Below are positions 1 through 7,003 of a DNA stretch of 18,855 bases, one piece after another. The stretch is from Chloroflexota bacterium (GTDB taxonomy: Bacteria; Chloroflexota; Limnocylindria; QHBO01). A program made the position numbers and the translations under genes. The stretch covers positions 1-18,855 of the forward strand of contig JAGXHP010000163.1 in NCBI GenBank assembly GCA_024636135.1. Reading direction: 5' to 3'. The notes below the pieces were generated by a model that was given only the letters and a program-made list of their open reading frames with translations, had not been told where the DNA came from and made no database searches. Within the stretch, counting starts at the first letter, position 1. Each line of letters begins with the position of its first letter.

Positions 1-1454
1 ACGGCATCCCACTCGAGCCCCTTGGCCCGATGCAGCGTGGAGAGCGTGACGCCGGTGCCGCCTACGTCGGCCTCGGCAGCGTCGCGACGAGCAAGGTCGG
101 CCCGGAAGTCGTCCACGCTGGCGTCGGGTCGCTCGCGCTGCAGCTCGCGAGCCATGGCCAGCAGGGTCGAGAGCGCCGCGTGCCGGTCGCGGGCCTCGGC
201 GCCCGAACCTCCACCCTGCGGCTCGGCCTCGTCGAATCCCAACTCTCGACGCCAGGTCGTGGCGGCGACGCGAGCCGGGCTGCCCGAGGTACCCGGTCGG
301 AGGGCCGCGCGGGCGGCACGGACGTCGGGGCGCGCGAAGAACCGCAGGCCGCGGATCGTGAACCCGATGCCGGCCGCGGTGAGCGCCGACTCCCACGCCA
401 CCAGCTGCGCATTGGTGCGCACGAGGATCGCCATCTCGCGCCCCGCCACCCCATCGGCCAGGAGCTGGCGGATGCGGGCGACCACGGCGGCCTCCTCGCC
501 GTCGTCGCTGGAGTGGGGGACCAGCTCCGCCGCCGGACCCGGCTCGCCGACCGCGGCGAGCTCGCGCCCCGGAATGAGGCGGTTGGCGAGCTCGATCACC
601 TGCGGCGTGCTGCGGTAGTTCTGGCGCAGCCGGACGACGCGCGCATCGGCGTGGCGCTGCGCGAAGGTGAGGAGGTGCTCACTGCTCGCGCCGGCGAAGG
701 TATAGATCGTCTGGTCCGGATCGCCGACGACGCACAGGTCGTGCCGGTCGCCGAGCCACAGGTGCAGCAGATCCTCCTGGAGGCGGTTCGTGTCCTGGTA
801 CTCGTCCACGCTGAACCAGGCGTAGCGCTGTCGGACGAGCCCGATCGCCTGCTCGTCGGTCTCGTAGAGCTCCACCGCGAGGGACAGCATGTCCTCGAAG
901 TCGATGACGTTGCGGCGTTCCTTGGCCTCCTCGTAGCGGCGCCACAGGTCGATGAAGATGTCGGCGCGGACCGGCGGCTCACGCTCGGGCGCATACGTAT
1001 CGGGCCGCATGCGGCGGACCTTGGCCCACTCGATCTCGTCGGCCAGGTCGCGGGCCGGCGTGAACCGGTAGCCACCGGGCAGCTGGCGGGCAAGCGGCCC
1101 GATGATGCGCAGCTTCGTGTCGAGCACATCGGGCAGGTCGCGGCCGTGGACCAGCGGCCAGTGGTAGGCCAGCTGGCGCCGGGCGGCGGCATGAAACGTG
1201 GATGCCTGGACCTGCGGCAGTCCCAGCTGGTCGAGCCGATGCCGCATCTCGGTCGCCGCCTTCTCGGTGAAGGTCACGACGAGCGCACGCTTGGGATCGA
1301 TGGCCCCTGTTGCCGCCGCGTACGCCACCCGATGGCTGATGACCCGCGTCTTCCCGGTCCCGGCCCCGGCCAGGATCACGACCGGGCCGGTGGTGGCACG
1401 AGCCGCCTCGCGCTGTTCGTCGTTCAGGGCGGCCAGGATGGCCTCGGGCTCCAT
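1..1454 (-). CDS. UvrD2-like superfamily 1 DNA helicase (C-terminal part beyond window)
   Basis: ATP-dependent 3'-5' DNA helicase/translocase of the UvrD/PcrA superfamily 1A, expected to act in DNA repair. 484 residues are visible and the C-terminus runs off the left edge. Motifs are in the expected order: Q motif LNDEQREA near residue 10, Walker A AGAGTGKT at 29-36, motif Ia VTFTEKAA near 60, Walker B VDEYQDT at 216-222, motif III GDPDQTIYTFAG near 244, motif IV QNYRS near 278, and motif V TLHRAKGLEWD at the truncated end. The stretch VQASTFHAAARRQL and the AKGLEWDAV ending resemble mycobacterial UvrD2 more than PcrA; whether an HRDC domain follows cannot be seen. The ATG at 1454 is preceded by TACCAT ending 6 nt upstream and no Shine-Dalgarno, so it is probably leaderless. 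It is divergent from the methyltransferase at 1550. The family call is secure; the UvrD2 subtype is an inference. Confidence 0.95.
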   Translation of the reverse strand, partial: MEPEAILAALNDEQREAARATTGPVVILAGAGTGKTRVISHRVAYAAATGAIDPKRALVVTFTEKAATEMRHRLDQLGLPQVQASTFHAAARRQLAYHWPLVHGRDLPDVLDTKLRIIGPLARQLPGGYRFTPARDLADEIEWAKVRRMRPDTYAPEREPPVRADIFIDLWRRYEEAKERRNVIDFEDMLSLAVELYETDEQAIGLVRQRYAWFSVDEYQDTNRLQEDLLHLWLGDRHDLCVVGDPDQTIYTFAGASSEHLLTFAQRHADARVVRLRQNYRSTPQVIELANRLIPGRELAAVGEPGPAAELVPHSSDDGEEAAVVARIRQLLADGVAGREMAILVRTNAQLVAWESALTAAGIGFTIRGLRFFARPDVRAARAALRPGTSGSPARVAATTWRRELGFDEAEPQGGGSGAEARDRHAALSTLLAMARELQRERPDASVDDFRADLARRDAAEADVGGTGVTLSTLHRAKGLEWDA

Positions 1455-1460
1455 GACTCG

Positions 1461-1466
1461 ATGGTA
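1461..1466 (-). promoter_or_regulatory. -10 box for the UvrD2-like helicase gene, leaderless
   Basis: TACCAT on the minus strand ends 6 nt before the ATG at 1454 (intervening CGAGTC). That places the expected transcription start at the start codon itself. No convincing -35 box is visible. Confidence 0.5.
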
Positions 1467-1537
1467 GATCGTTGCGATTACCGGCGAGTTCGAGGCCGTC
1501 GCGCGCTCGGTCGAGGCGACGCCATGCGCCTGACCTC

Positions 1538-1543
1538 TATTCT
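1538..1543 (+). promoter_or_regulatory. -10 box for the methyltransferase gene, leaderless
   Basis: TATTCT ends 6 nt before the ATG at 1550, with TGCCCG between. The same TGCCCG-ATG junction follows the -10 of the cupin gene at 3336. No purine-rich ribosome-binding site fits in the gap, which supports a leaderless transcript and decides this start over the upstream in-frame ATG. Confidence 0.55.
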
Positions 1544-1549
1544 TGCCCG

Positions 1550-2212
1550 ATGCAATCAGACCAGTCCGCCGACCATCTCATCGCGCGCCAGATCGCCTAC
1601 TACCGCGCTCGCGCGCCCGAGTTCGAGCTCAGCCACCACGAGCCGACCTCGGAGCTGCGCTCCGCGCTCGACGCGTTCGCCCCGCGCGGTCGGGTGCTCG
1701 AGCTGGCCTGCGGGACCGGCATCTGGACCGCCGAGATCCTGCGCCATCCGATCGACGAGCTCACCTGCATCGACGCGGCTCCCGAGATGTTGGCCATCCA
1801 TGAAGAGCGAATCTCCGATCCGCGCGTCCGGCGCGAGCGCCACGACCTGTTCAGCTGGGGGTCGGACGGACTGCGCTACGACGCCGTGATCTTCGCCTTC
1901 TGGCTCTCCCACGTGCCCCCGGCTCGGTTCGCGGCCTTCTGGTCCTCCGTGGCCGATGCACTCGCTGACGACGGTCGCGTCTTCTTCGTCGACGATGACG
2001 CTCGCGCCGAGATCAGCGAGGAGCCGATCCCCGATGCCGAGATACCGGCCGTCCTTCGGCGCCTTGACGATGGCAGCGCGCACGTCGCCATCAAGGTCTT
2101 TCACCAGCCCACCGACCTGCAGGCCGACCTCCGGACCCTGGGCTGGGCGGCCGAAGTTCAGCCGGCCGGCGACCGGTTCCTGGTCGGGACTGCTCGACGC
2201 GGCGAAACCTGA
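1550..2212 (+). CDS. Class I SAM-dependent methyltransferase
   Basis: A 220-residue Rossmann-fold methyltransferase, full length for a small stand-alone enzyme. Motif I VLELACGTG lies at residues 49-57. The acidic loop CIDAAPEML follows near 75-83, and motif II YDAVIFAFWLSHVP near 110-123 leads into the FFVDDD strand. The substrate cannot be read from the sequence; the fold suits a small molecule or an O/N-methylation. The open frame extends upstream to an ATG at 1472, but ATG 1550 is preferred. It sits 6 nt after a TATTCT -10 box, and the extra 26 residues would be an Arg/Ser-rich low-complexity stretch read through the promoter. It is divergent from the UvrD2-like gene and converges with the membrane protein ending at 2222, with 9 bp between stop codons. 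Confidence 0.9.
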   Translation: MQSDQSADHLIARQIAYYRARAPEFELSHHEPTSELRSALDAFAPRGRVLELACGTGIWTAEILRHPIDELTCIDAAPEMLAIHEERISDPRVRRERHDLFSWGSDGLRYDAVIFAFWLSHVPPARFAAFWSSVADALADDGRVFFVDDDARAEISEEPIPDAEIPAVLRRLDDGSAHVAIKVFHQPTDLQADLRTLGWAAEVQPAGDRFLVGTARRGET

Positions 2213-2232
2213 GGTCCGCGCCTACTCGCCGC
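2199..2232. terminator. Possible bidirectional hairpin between convergent genes
   Basis: GCGGCGA (2199-2205) and TCGCCGC (2226-2232) are perfect 7-bp complements. The 20-nt loop holds both stop codons (TGA 2210-2212, and TAG on the minus strand at 2224-2222), and an inner AGG/CCT can also pair. There is no T-tract on either side, so intrinsic termination is uncertain. Confidence 0.4.
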
Positions 2233-3253
2233 CGATGACCTCGTAGTCGGTCCACACGAAGGTGGCGCGGCAGTCGAGCACGACGCGCGCGGGCTGCGGG
2301 AGCTCGACGTCGCCGGCATCGGGTGCGAGGGATACGCGGCAGGAGGTCGCCGCCGGATCCTCGAAGTGCCCTCGAACCCGAATCTCGGCGTTCTGCTCGG
2401 GGACCTCGAGCGAGGCGTCCGGCACCGGGTGGAACGCGATGCCCCCGCGCAGCACGGCAGGCGTGAACGGATGCGCCAGCCAGGTCGGGCTGTAGCGGTA
2501 CGGGCCGTCGTACTCGCCCTCCACCAGATCGACGATGCCGGTGACCTGGATCTCGCTGCGCCCGTAGCAGTGCAGTGCATCAAGGGCGGACACCGCCGCC
2601 AACGCCTCGGCGCTCATCGGCGATGACGGACAGCTGACCGTGGCGTCCTCGATCACCGGGTCGATGTCGGCGATCGGCGTACCGACCCAGCCGATGAGTC
2701 CGCAGGCATCACTGCAGCCGAGATTGTCGAAGGTTCCGACCCGATACCAACGCTGCTCGCCGGACTCCTCCGGCTCCCCGATCACGAACAGCCGGCTGCC
2801 GACGGTCAGGTCGGCGAGCGCAGCGGCCGTGTCATTGGGATTGGCCCGCAGAACGGTGCCGTCGGTGGTGACCACGGCGACGGCCCGGTTGGCGATGGGC
2901 GCTGCGGTCGGGGAGGGGCTGGGCGTCGGAGAGGCGGAGGGTTCCGGCTCTCGGGACGCACTCGACCCCGGCGTTGCCGACGCAGTGGTACCCGCGCTCG
3001 GCTGCTCGGCGACGGGGTCGTCGCGGTTGATGGCGACCGACAGCAGCGCGCCGCCGAGCAGCGATGCCACGGCACCGGCGATCAGCGCGGGAATGAGCCA
3101 GGGCGACCGCCCGCGACGTGCGCGTGTTCGGGACGGGACGGACGGCCCGGTCTGCACGAGTCCGCACTCGGGGCAGTACGGAGCGCCGGGCGCAACCTCG
3201 GCGCCGCATCGGCGGCAGGGATGAGAATGCTCGGGCGGTGGCAGCTGTGTCAT
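2222..3253 (-). CDS. Zinc-ribbon single-pass membrane protein with SH3-like extracellular domain
   Basis: 343 residues of unknown function. A four-cysteine zinc ribbon opens the protein (C13, C16, C27, C30, as CRRC...CPEC), followed by an Arg-rich stretch and one transmembrane helix at about 51-75. A Ser/Pro/Thr/Ala linker (about 80-120) follows, then an ectodomain. Its first part (AVVTTDGTVLRANPNDT ... WYRVGTF ... GLIGWVG) reads like a bacterial SH3-type repeat, and later cysteines (for example NLGCSDACG) may form disulfides. By positive-inside reasoning the zinc ribbon is cytosolic and the SH3-like part is outside. Such proteins are common in Chloroflexota, and the ectodomain may bind the cell envelope; that is inference. 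It is divergent from the cupin at 3336. No clear -10 or Shine-Dalgarno precedes the ATG. Confidence 0.8.
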   Translation of the reverse strand: MTQLPPPEHSHPCRRCGAEVAPGAPYCPECGLVQTGPSVPSRTRARRGRSPWLIPALIAGAVASLLGGALLSVAINRDDPVAEQPSAGTTASATPGSSASREPEPSASPTPSPSPTAAPIANRAVAVVTTDGTVLRANPNDTAAALADLTVGSRLFVIGEPEESGEQRWYRVGTFDNLGCSDACGLIGWVGTPIADIDPVIEDATVSCPSSPMSAEALAAVSALDALHCYGRSEIQVTGIVDLVEGEYDGPYRYSPTWLAHPFTPAVLRGGIAFHPVPDASLEVPEQNAEIRVRGHFEDPAATSCRVSLAPDAGDVELPQPARVVLDCRATFVWTDYEVIGGE

Positions 3254-3323
3254 CGGGTCCCCACGGGCTGATCTGCTCCATCCTGCCGTGCCACGGCCCG
3301 GGTGTCATCCCCGTCCCGACATC

Positions 3324-3329
3324 TAGACT
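3324..3329 (+). promoter_or_regulatory. -10 box for the cupin gene, leaderless
   Basis: TAGACT ends 6 nt before ATG 3336, with TGCCCG between, identical to the junction at 1544-1549. A partial -35, GTGTCA at 3302-3307, lies 16 bp upstream. Confidence 0.6.
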
Positions 3330-3335
3330 TGCCCG

Positions 3336-3707
3336 ATGAAGAATCTGACCGACCTCGCCGACATCCCGCCGATCCAGGTCTGGGACGGGATCCGCGCCCG
3401 CCGCGTGCAGGGCGAGCAGGTCACCCTGGCCATCGTCGAGCTCGATCCCGGAGCCGTCGCGCCCGAGCATCGTCACCCGAACGAGCAGAACGGCATGGTG
3501 GTCTCCGGAACGATGACCTTCCGCATTGCGGATGAGGAACGCGAGCTGGGTCCCGGCGGGACGTGGCGCATCCTGGCCGGCATGCCGCACTCGGCGCGCG
3601 CCGGGGCGGAGGGCGCCGTCGTGATCGATGTCTTCAGCCCGATCCGCGCCGACTGGGATGCGCTGCCGACCCTCGACCTCGAGTCGCCGCGCTGGCCGCC
3701 CGGCTGA
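3336..3707 (+). CDS. Small single-domain cupin protein
   Basis: A 123-residue protein made almost wholly of one cupin barrel. Cupin motif 1 is PGAVAPEHRHPNEQNGMVVSG, with likely metal ligands H45, H47 and E50 or Q51. Motif 2 ends in ILAGMPH, giving the last histidine H85. Stand-alone cupins of this size range from sugar isomerases and dioxygenases to sensors, so no reaction can be assigned. The C-terminal VFSPIRADW stretch is typical of small metal-binding cupins. The start is fixed by the TAGACT box 6 nt upstream. It converges with the proline-rich protein ending at 3718, 10 bp between stops. Confidence 0.88.
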   Translation: MKNLTDLADIPPIQVWDGIRARRVQGEQVTLAIVELDPGAVAPEHRHPNEQNGMVVSGTMTFRIADEERELGPGGTWRILAGMPHSARAGAEGAVVIDVFSPIRADWDALPTLDLESPRWPPG

Positions 3708-3717
3708 ACCGCGGGGT

Positions 3718-4839
3718 CTAGTGCCAGTCGCGGCGACGGTCGCGGTCGCCGGCGAAGCGCGCCTCGCGCACGCTGGGGCGAAGCCAGCGCGGCACCGCGG
3801 CCTCCTCGGGGCGCGGGCCGTCACGCTCGACGTCTCCATCCAGGATGCCAGGGTCGACCGGCGGGATCAGCTCTCGCATCGACGGCAGCGGCGTGACGTG
3901 ATACTCCTCGTCACCGATGGCTGCCGACGCTGCGATCGTGCCGGCCGTCATCCCCGCGGACGACGCAGACGCGACCACGACCCCTTCGGAGGAGCGGCGT
4001 CGACGGAGTCCGAGCCAGATCAGCATGCCGATACCCGCGGTGGCCGCCAGGAGCATCGCCAGGTTTCCGCCGGCCGGATCGGTCGGTGACCCGATGACGC
4101 CGCCGCCCTGCGTCGGCGGCTGGGCCGGACCGGGGAACACGACGCCCCCAGCGGCCGACGCCGATGGGCTGGCGCTCGCGGGCTCGGACGTCGCAGGACT
4201 GGCGGGCGGTGACACATTGCCCTCCGGCGGAGGGCTGGTCGGTGGCGAGCTTGTTGGGGGCGAGGCGGTCGGTGGCACCGGAGCAGGAGACGGAGGGAGC
4301 ACGGCGGTCGGAGGGGTGGGAGGTGGAGTGGGGGCTGGCGCCGCCGTCGGCTTCGCGGTGGGAGCCGGCGTGGGAGGTGGTGGGGTGGGTGCCGGCGTCG
4401 CTGTCGGCGCCGGAGTTGGCGGTGGAACGGGGGCCCGAATGATGACCGAGCTTGGGGCGACCGACGTGAGCTTCACCGACTGCTCGCCGCGACCAGATCC
4501 GCTGGTGGCCGAGAATGAGTAGGTATGCGTGCCCGGCGGAAGATTCAGCGACCGAGAGAAGATCACGCCGTTGGCATAGTTGGTCTGGATCGCGCTCATG
4601 ACGATTGTGCCGACGCCCGGGATCGCGACGGTGATCGACGAGGGGGCGCACCCGGCGTTATCGGTGTAGCGGACCGAGAACGTCACGACTGTGGAGGTGG
4701 TGCCGGCGCCCGGGCTGGCCGATCCGTCCGAGAGCGAGAGCTGGTGCGACGCTCCCTGGCAGCTCGCAGCCATCGCCACCGGCGCGGTCGCCAGCAGTGC
4801 GACGAGCACGCCCGCAAGGCCAATCGAGAGACGCTGCAT
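3718..4839 (-). CDS. Secreted, proline-rich, C-terminally membrane-anchored surface protein
   Basis: 373 residues, function unknown. A Sec signal peptide spans about 1-24, with likely cleavage after AMA in APVAMA-ASC. Residues about 25-130 look like an Ig-like beta domain with two cysteines (C27, C64). Residues about 136-230 are a Pro/Thr/Ala/Ser-rich stalk. One transmembrane helix at about 257-278 is followed by an RRRR stop-transfer and a cytosolic tail of about 90 residues containing VPRWLRPSVREARF, which looks like a conserved short motif. The plan is that of a stalked surface adhesin or sensor. ATG 4839 gives the cleanest signal peptide; ATG 4848 would add three residues. The open frame continues to 5154, but those residues are low-complexity and precede the signal peptide, so they are not part of the protein. 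Confidence 0.8.
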   Translation of the reverse strand: MQRLSIGLAGVLVALLATAPVAMAASCQGASHQLSLSDGSASPGAGTTSTVVTFSVRYTDNAGCAPSSITVAIPGVGTIVMSAIQTNYANGVIFSRSLNLPPGTHTYSFSATSGSGRGEQSVKLTSVAPSSVIIRAPVPPPTPAPTATPAPTPPPPTPAPTAKPTAAPAPTPPPTPPTAVLPPSPAPVPPTASPPTSSPPTSPPPEGNVSPPASPATSEPASASPSASAAGGVVFPGPAQPPTQGGGVIGSPTDPAGGNLAMLLAATAGIGMLIWLGLRRRRSSEGVVVASASSAGMTAGTIAASAAIGDEEYHVTPLPSMRELIPPVDPGILDGDVERDGPRPEEAAVPRWLRPSVREARFAGDRDRRRDWH

Positions 4840-4989
4840 GATCACCATATGCGTACGGGGTCCGATCCCCGAACGACCGTAGCACCGGGGACACGCGCTG
4901 CCCGATGGTCCAAAGGTCCCAATCGCGGGCGGGACGCTTGGTCGCACACCGGTTGAGCACGATGGCCTCCGGCTTGCACTTGCCCATTC

Positions 4990-5232
4990 ATGGATCATGC
5001 TGACGTTCGTCTCCGGGTCCGCGTGATCGTCGTGTCCACACGGGCCGCGGTCCGCTCTCTCGCCCCCGACGATCCCCAGGTGACGCGGGTCATCCAGCGC
5101 GGGAACGTGCTGCTTGACGCCCTCGAGGGAACTGAGGCGGGTCTGCGGGGCCACCCGGCGTTCGCGGAGGCTCGGGCCGAGCTGGCGCGCTGGCCGGCCG
5201 AGCCGGTCAGTCCCGGCCGCTCCGGAGCATGA
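4990..5232 (+). CDS. Doubtful small ORF, possibly a gene remnant
   Basis: 80 residues, not recognised with confidence. The frame is open from a TGA at 4954, and from about codon 8 it has the high third-position G+C of its neighbours. It reads VIVVSTRAAVRSL, then VTRVIQRGNVLLDALEG. The latter is faintly like the C-terminal helix of small nucleotidyltransferase-fold proteins, which would make it the stump of a degraded gene. It overlaps the 3' end of the convergent acetyltransferase by 26 bp, and no good ribosome-binding site or -10 precedes the ATG. If it is not a gene, 4849-5206 is an intergenic gap in which I see nothing else firm. Confidence 0.3.
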   Translation: MDHADVRLRVRVIVVSTRAAVRSLAPDDPQVTRVIQRGNVLLDALEGTEAGLRGHPAFAEARAELARWPAEPVSPGRSGA

Positions 5233-5821
5233 GCCAGCCGTGGACGTCGCTGGCGGGAAGTGTCAGCTCCTCGACGACCTCAAACCCGAGCCGCTCGTAC
5301 AGGATCACGTTGCGAGCGGTCGCCGTCTCGAGGTAGGCCGGGATCCCGCCTCGGTCGCACTGGTCGAGCACCGGCTGCATGAGCGCCGTCCCGATGCCTC
5401 GGCCCTGTCGATCTGGGTCGACGCCGAGGGCCGAGAGGTAAAAGTGATCGGCGGGAGCATGGTGCCGGTGCCGCCGCTCGAGCGCGTCCATGGCGGATGC
5501 CACGATGCGCAGCCGACGCCATCCGGCCAGCCGACCCATCGCCGGCATCATCCGCAGGCTGGCGAAGAGCGAGGGACCGCGGTGGCCGGGAGGCAGCCAG
5601 ATCGCCACGCCGTCGACGTCCTCGGTCGTGTACGTCTCGGACAATCCCGCCGAACCGTGGCGCAGGATGCCCCGCCAGCCTTCTCTCATGCGCTGACGGC
5701 GCTCGGGGGCGTCCGCCGCGAGGAAGGCGAAGTACGGATCGTCCACGAACGCGCGGGACAGGAGGTCGGCCATCTCCGGGATCTGGCGGCGGGTGGCCCG
5801 GCGCACCTCGACGGCTGTCAT
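5207..5821 (-). CDS. GNAT family N-acetyltransferase
   Basis: A 204-residue acetyl-CoA-dependent acyltransferase, probably acting on a small-molecule or peptide amine. The N-terminal part (RRATRRQIPEMADLLSRAF) is the usual first strand and helix. The acetyl-CoA pyrophosphate loop is QGRGIGTAL at about 139-147, preceded by the strand YLSALGVDP. The C-terminal strand YLETATARNVILYERLGFEVVEE completes the fold. The layout matches bacterial GNATs around 200 residues (COG0456-like), but the substrate is unknown. The start is ATG 5821, 4 bp after the stop of the upstream gene, so the two are translationally coupled. The frame is open to 5884, but that extension lies inside the upstream gene and is Arg/Ser-rich. 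Confidence 0.88.
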   Translation of the reverse strand: MTAVEVRRATRRQIPEMADLLSRAFVDDPYFAFLAADAPERRQRMREGWRGILRHGSAGLSETYTTEDVDGVAIWLPPGHRGPSLFASLRMMPAMGRLAGWRRLRIVASAMDALERRHRHHAPADHFYLSALGVDPDRQGRGIGTALMQPVLDQCDRGGIPAYLETATARNVILYERLGFEVVEELTLPASDVHGWLMLRSGRD

Positions 5822-5825
5822 CTCC

Positions 5826-6503
5826 CTACCGCCGCAGGTCGATCCGCCGTCCCGGCGGGTTGTCGCCCGGGCCGATCTCGACAAGCGCCCAGCCGGGCAG
5901 CGATCGGCCCGCGGACGTTCCCTCGGCGCTCAGGACTTCGGCAACGCGTTGCGTGATGGCACGTGCCGCATCGCGATGCTCCTCGGGGAGATTGGCAACG
6001 AGGATAGCCAGCCGATCTTCGACCCGGCGCGTTGCCACCGCGGGGAGCAGGCCGTCGCGATCCCGCCGCACGACGGCCTCGGCGTCCGCGACGCCCTCCT
6101 TTTCAAGCGCCGCGATCATGCGGCGCACGTGTGATGCATCCGTCTTGGCCAGCTCGTCGATCCAGCTCGGCGGCTCCGGCTCCGGCTCCGGCTCCGGCTG
6201 TCGCTCTGGCGGCGCGGCCTTCCGGGCACCCTTGCCCTTCCCGACTCGGTTCTTTGGCACGCGTCGCTTCGGGGCATCGTTCGCCCGCCGCAGATCCGAC
6301 AGCGCTGATTGCGCCACCTTGAGGGTGGGATACGGTCCATGGATGAGCTCCTGCCCGAACTCGTTCATGGAGGTCGTATCGACCACGAACCAGCCGGCAT
6401 CGGCTTCTCGGACTTCGAAGCGGTCGTCCTCTGAACGATACGTGCCCGCTTCCTGCCGGCGGAGTCGGTCCGGATCCGGCTCGGGAGCCTTGCGCTTGCC
6501 CAT
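5826..6503 (-). CDS. Hypothetical protein with N-terminal small domain and Glu-Pro linker
   Basis: 225 residues, not recognised. The N-terminal region (about 20-75: RFEVREADAGWFVVD ... GPYPTLKVAQSALSDL) looks like a small alpha/beta domain. It is followed by a Lys/Arg-rich stretch and a (Pro-Glu)n linker at about 102-110. A helical C-terminal domain begins at SWIDELAKTD and ends with GWALVEIGPG. There are no membrane segments, so it is probably cytosolic. The N-terminal pattern recalls the central part of the Cys-rich protein encoded at 12233-12574. It is first in an operon with the acetyltransferase. A TAGGCT -10 box ends 9 nt before the ATG, leaving almost no leader. Confidence 0.75.
   Translation of the reverse strand: MGKRKAPEPDPDRLRRQEAGTYRSEDDRFEVREADAGWFVVDTTSMNEFGQELIHGPYPTLKVAQSALSDLRRANDAPKRRVPKNRVGKGKGARKAAPPERQPEPEPEPEPPSWIDELAKTDASHVRRMIAALEKEGVADAEAVVRRDRDGLLPAVATRRVEDRLAILVANLPEEHRDAARAITQRVAEVLSAEGTSAGRSLPGWALVEIGPGDNPPGRRIDLRR
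6171..6200. repeat. Hexanucleotide tandem repeat inside a coding region
   Basis: Five consecutive units of CGGCTC (the last ends in G) encode the alternating Pro-Glu linker of the hypothetical protein at 5826-6503. Unit loss or gain keeps the frame and would only change linker length. Confidence 0.85.
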
Positions 6504-6512
6504 CGTGCCACC

Positions 6513-6518
6513 AGCCTA
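6513..6518 (-). promoter_or_regulatory. -10 box for the hypothetical protein/acetyltransferase operon
   Basis: TAGGCT on the minus strand lies 9 nt before ATG 6503. The expected transcription start, 6-7 nt downstream, is 2-3 nt from the start codon, so the mRNA would be nearly leaderless. Confidence 0.45.
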
Positions 6519-6550
6519 GCGCCTTTCCCGGCCGGGCTTCCCACTGGGGG

Positions 6551-6556
6551 TATCCT
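6551..6556 (+). promoter_or_regulatory. -10 box for the DUF6220/methyltransferase operon
   Basis: TATCCT is 30 nt upstream of ATG 6587. Unlike its neighbours it leaves a leader of about 24 nt, which contains AGGAG at 6577-6581, 5 nt before the start. This is the window's clearest classical ribosome-binding site. Confidence 0.5.
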
Positions 6557-6586
6557 CGCCCAGCGAAAACCACCATAGGAGCCGCG

Positions 6587-7003
6587 ATGATCCGAGCCTC
6601 GCGCGTTGCGTTTCTCGTCCTGGCCTGGGCGTTCGTGGCCGGGATCGTGATCCAGGTGTTCTTCATCGGCCTTGGCCTATTTGCCGGGTCCGCGAATCTC
6701 CGGCTCCACGGGGAGTTTGGGTGGATCCTTCACCTGGCGCCTCTGTTTATCGTTGCGGCGGCCGCCCTGGGGCGCGCCGGTCGCGTCCCGCTGCTTCAGG
6801 CCGGGGCGCTGGCCGTCACCGTCTTCGTCGTTCCGATCCTGGCGCTGTTCCGGACGGATCTGCCAGTCGCCGCAGCGCTCCACCCCGTGGCTGCGTTGCT
6901 CGCGTTCTGGCTGGCCATCGTCGTCGCGCGGTCCGCGACCTCGCTGGTCCGTGGCGAAGGCCCCGCGCCGCCCCGCGCGCCGTCGATGCAGGGGGTGAGC
7001 TGA
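6587..7003 (+). CDS. DUF6220-like four-helix membrane protein
   Basis: 138 residues, four predicted transmembrane helices at about 7-30, 44-61, 68-88 and 96-116, with a short polar tail. Length, topology and the motifs LFAGSANLRLHGEFGW, ILHLAPL and ALHPVAALL match the DUF6220 family as I know it; its function is not established. Three histidines (H41, H49, H99) at helix ends could bind a metal or haem; that is speculation. AGGAG 5 nt upstream supports the ATG. The stop codon TGA (7001-7003) overlaps the probable CTG start of the next gene, so the two form a coupled operon. Confidence 0.82.
   Translation: MIRASRVAFLVLAWAFVAGIVIQVFFIGLGLFAGSANLRLHGEFGWILHLAPLFIVAAAALGRAGRVPLLQAGALAVTVFVVPILALFRTDLPVAAALHPVAALLAFWLAIVVARSATSLVRGEGPAPPRAPSMQGVS

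Noticed and set aside
30..1889. 619-codon plus-strand ORF opposite the UvrD2-like gene
   Set aside because: A shadow of a strongly biased G+C-rich gene; the minus strand has all the helicase motifs, and this frame also runs into the methyltransferase gene.
2832..3839. 335-codon minus-strand ORF over the cupin gene
   Set aside because: It crosses two genes and a divergent promoter region; the cupin motifs on the plus strand are clear.
4840..5206. tRNA or small RNA gene in the region upstream of the proline-rich protein
   Set aside because: No T-loop GGTTCGA-type motif with a matching acceptor stem and no stable hairpin set was found.
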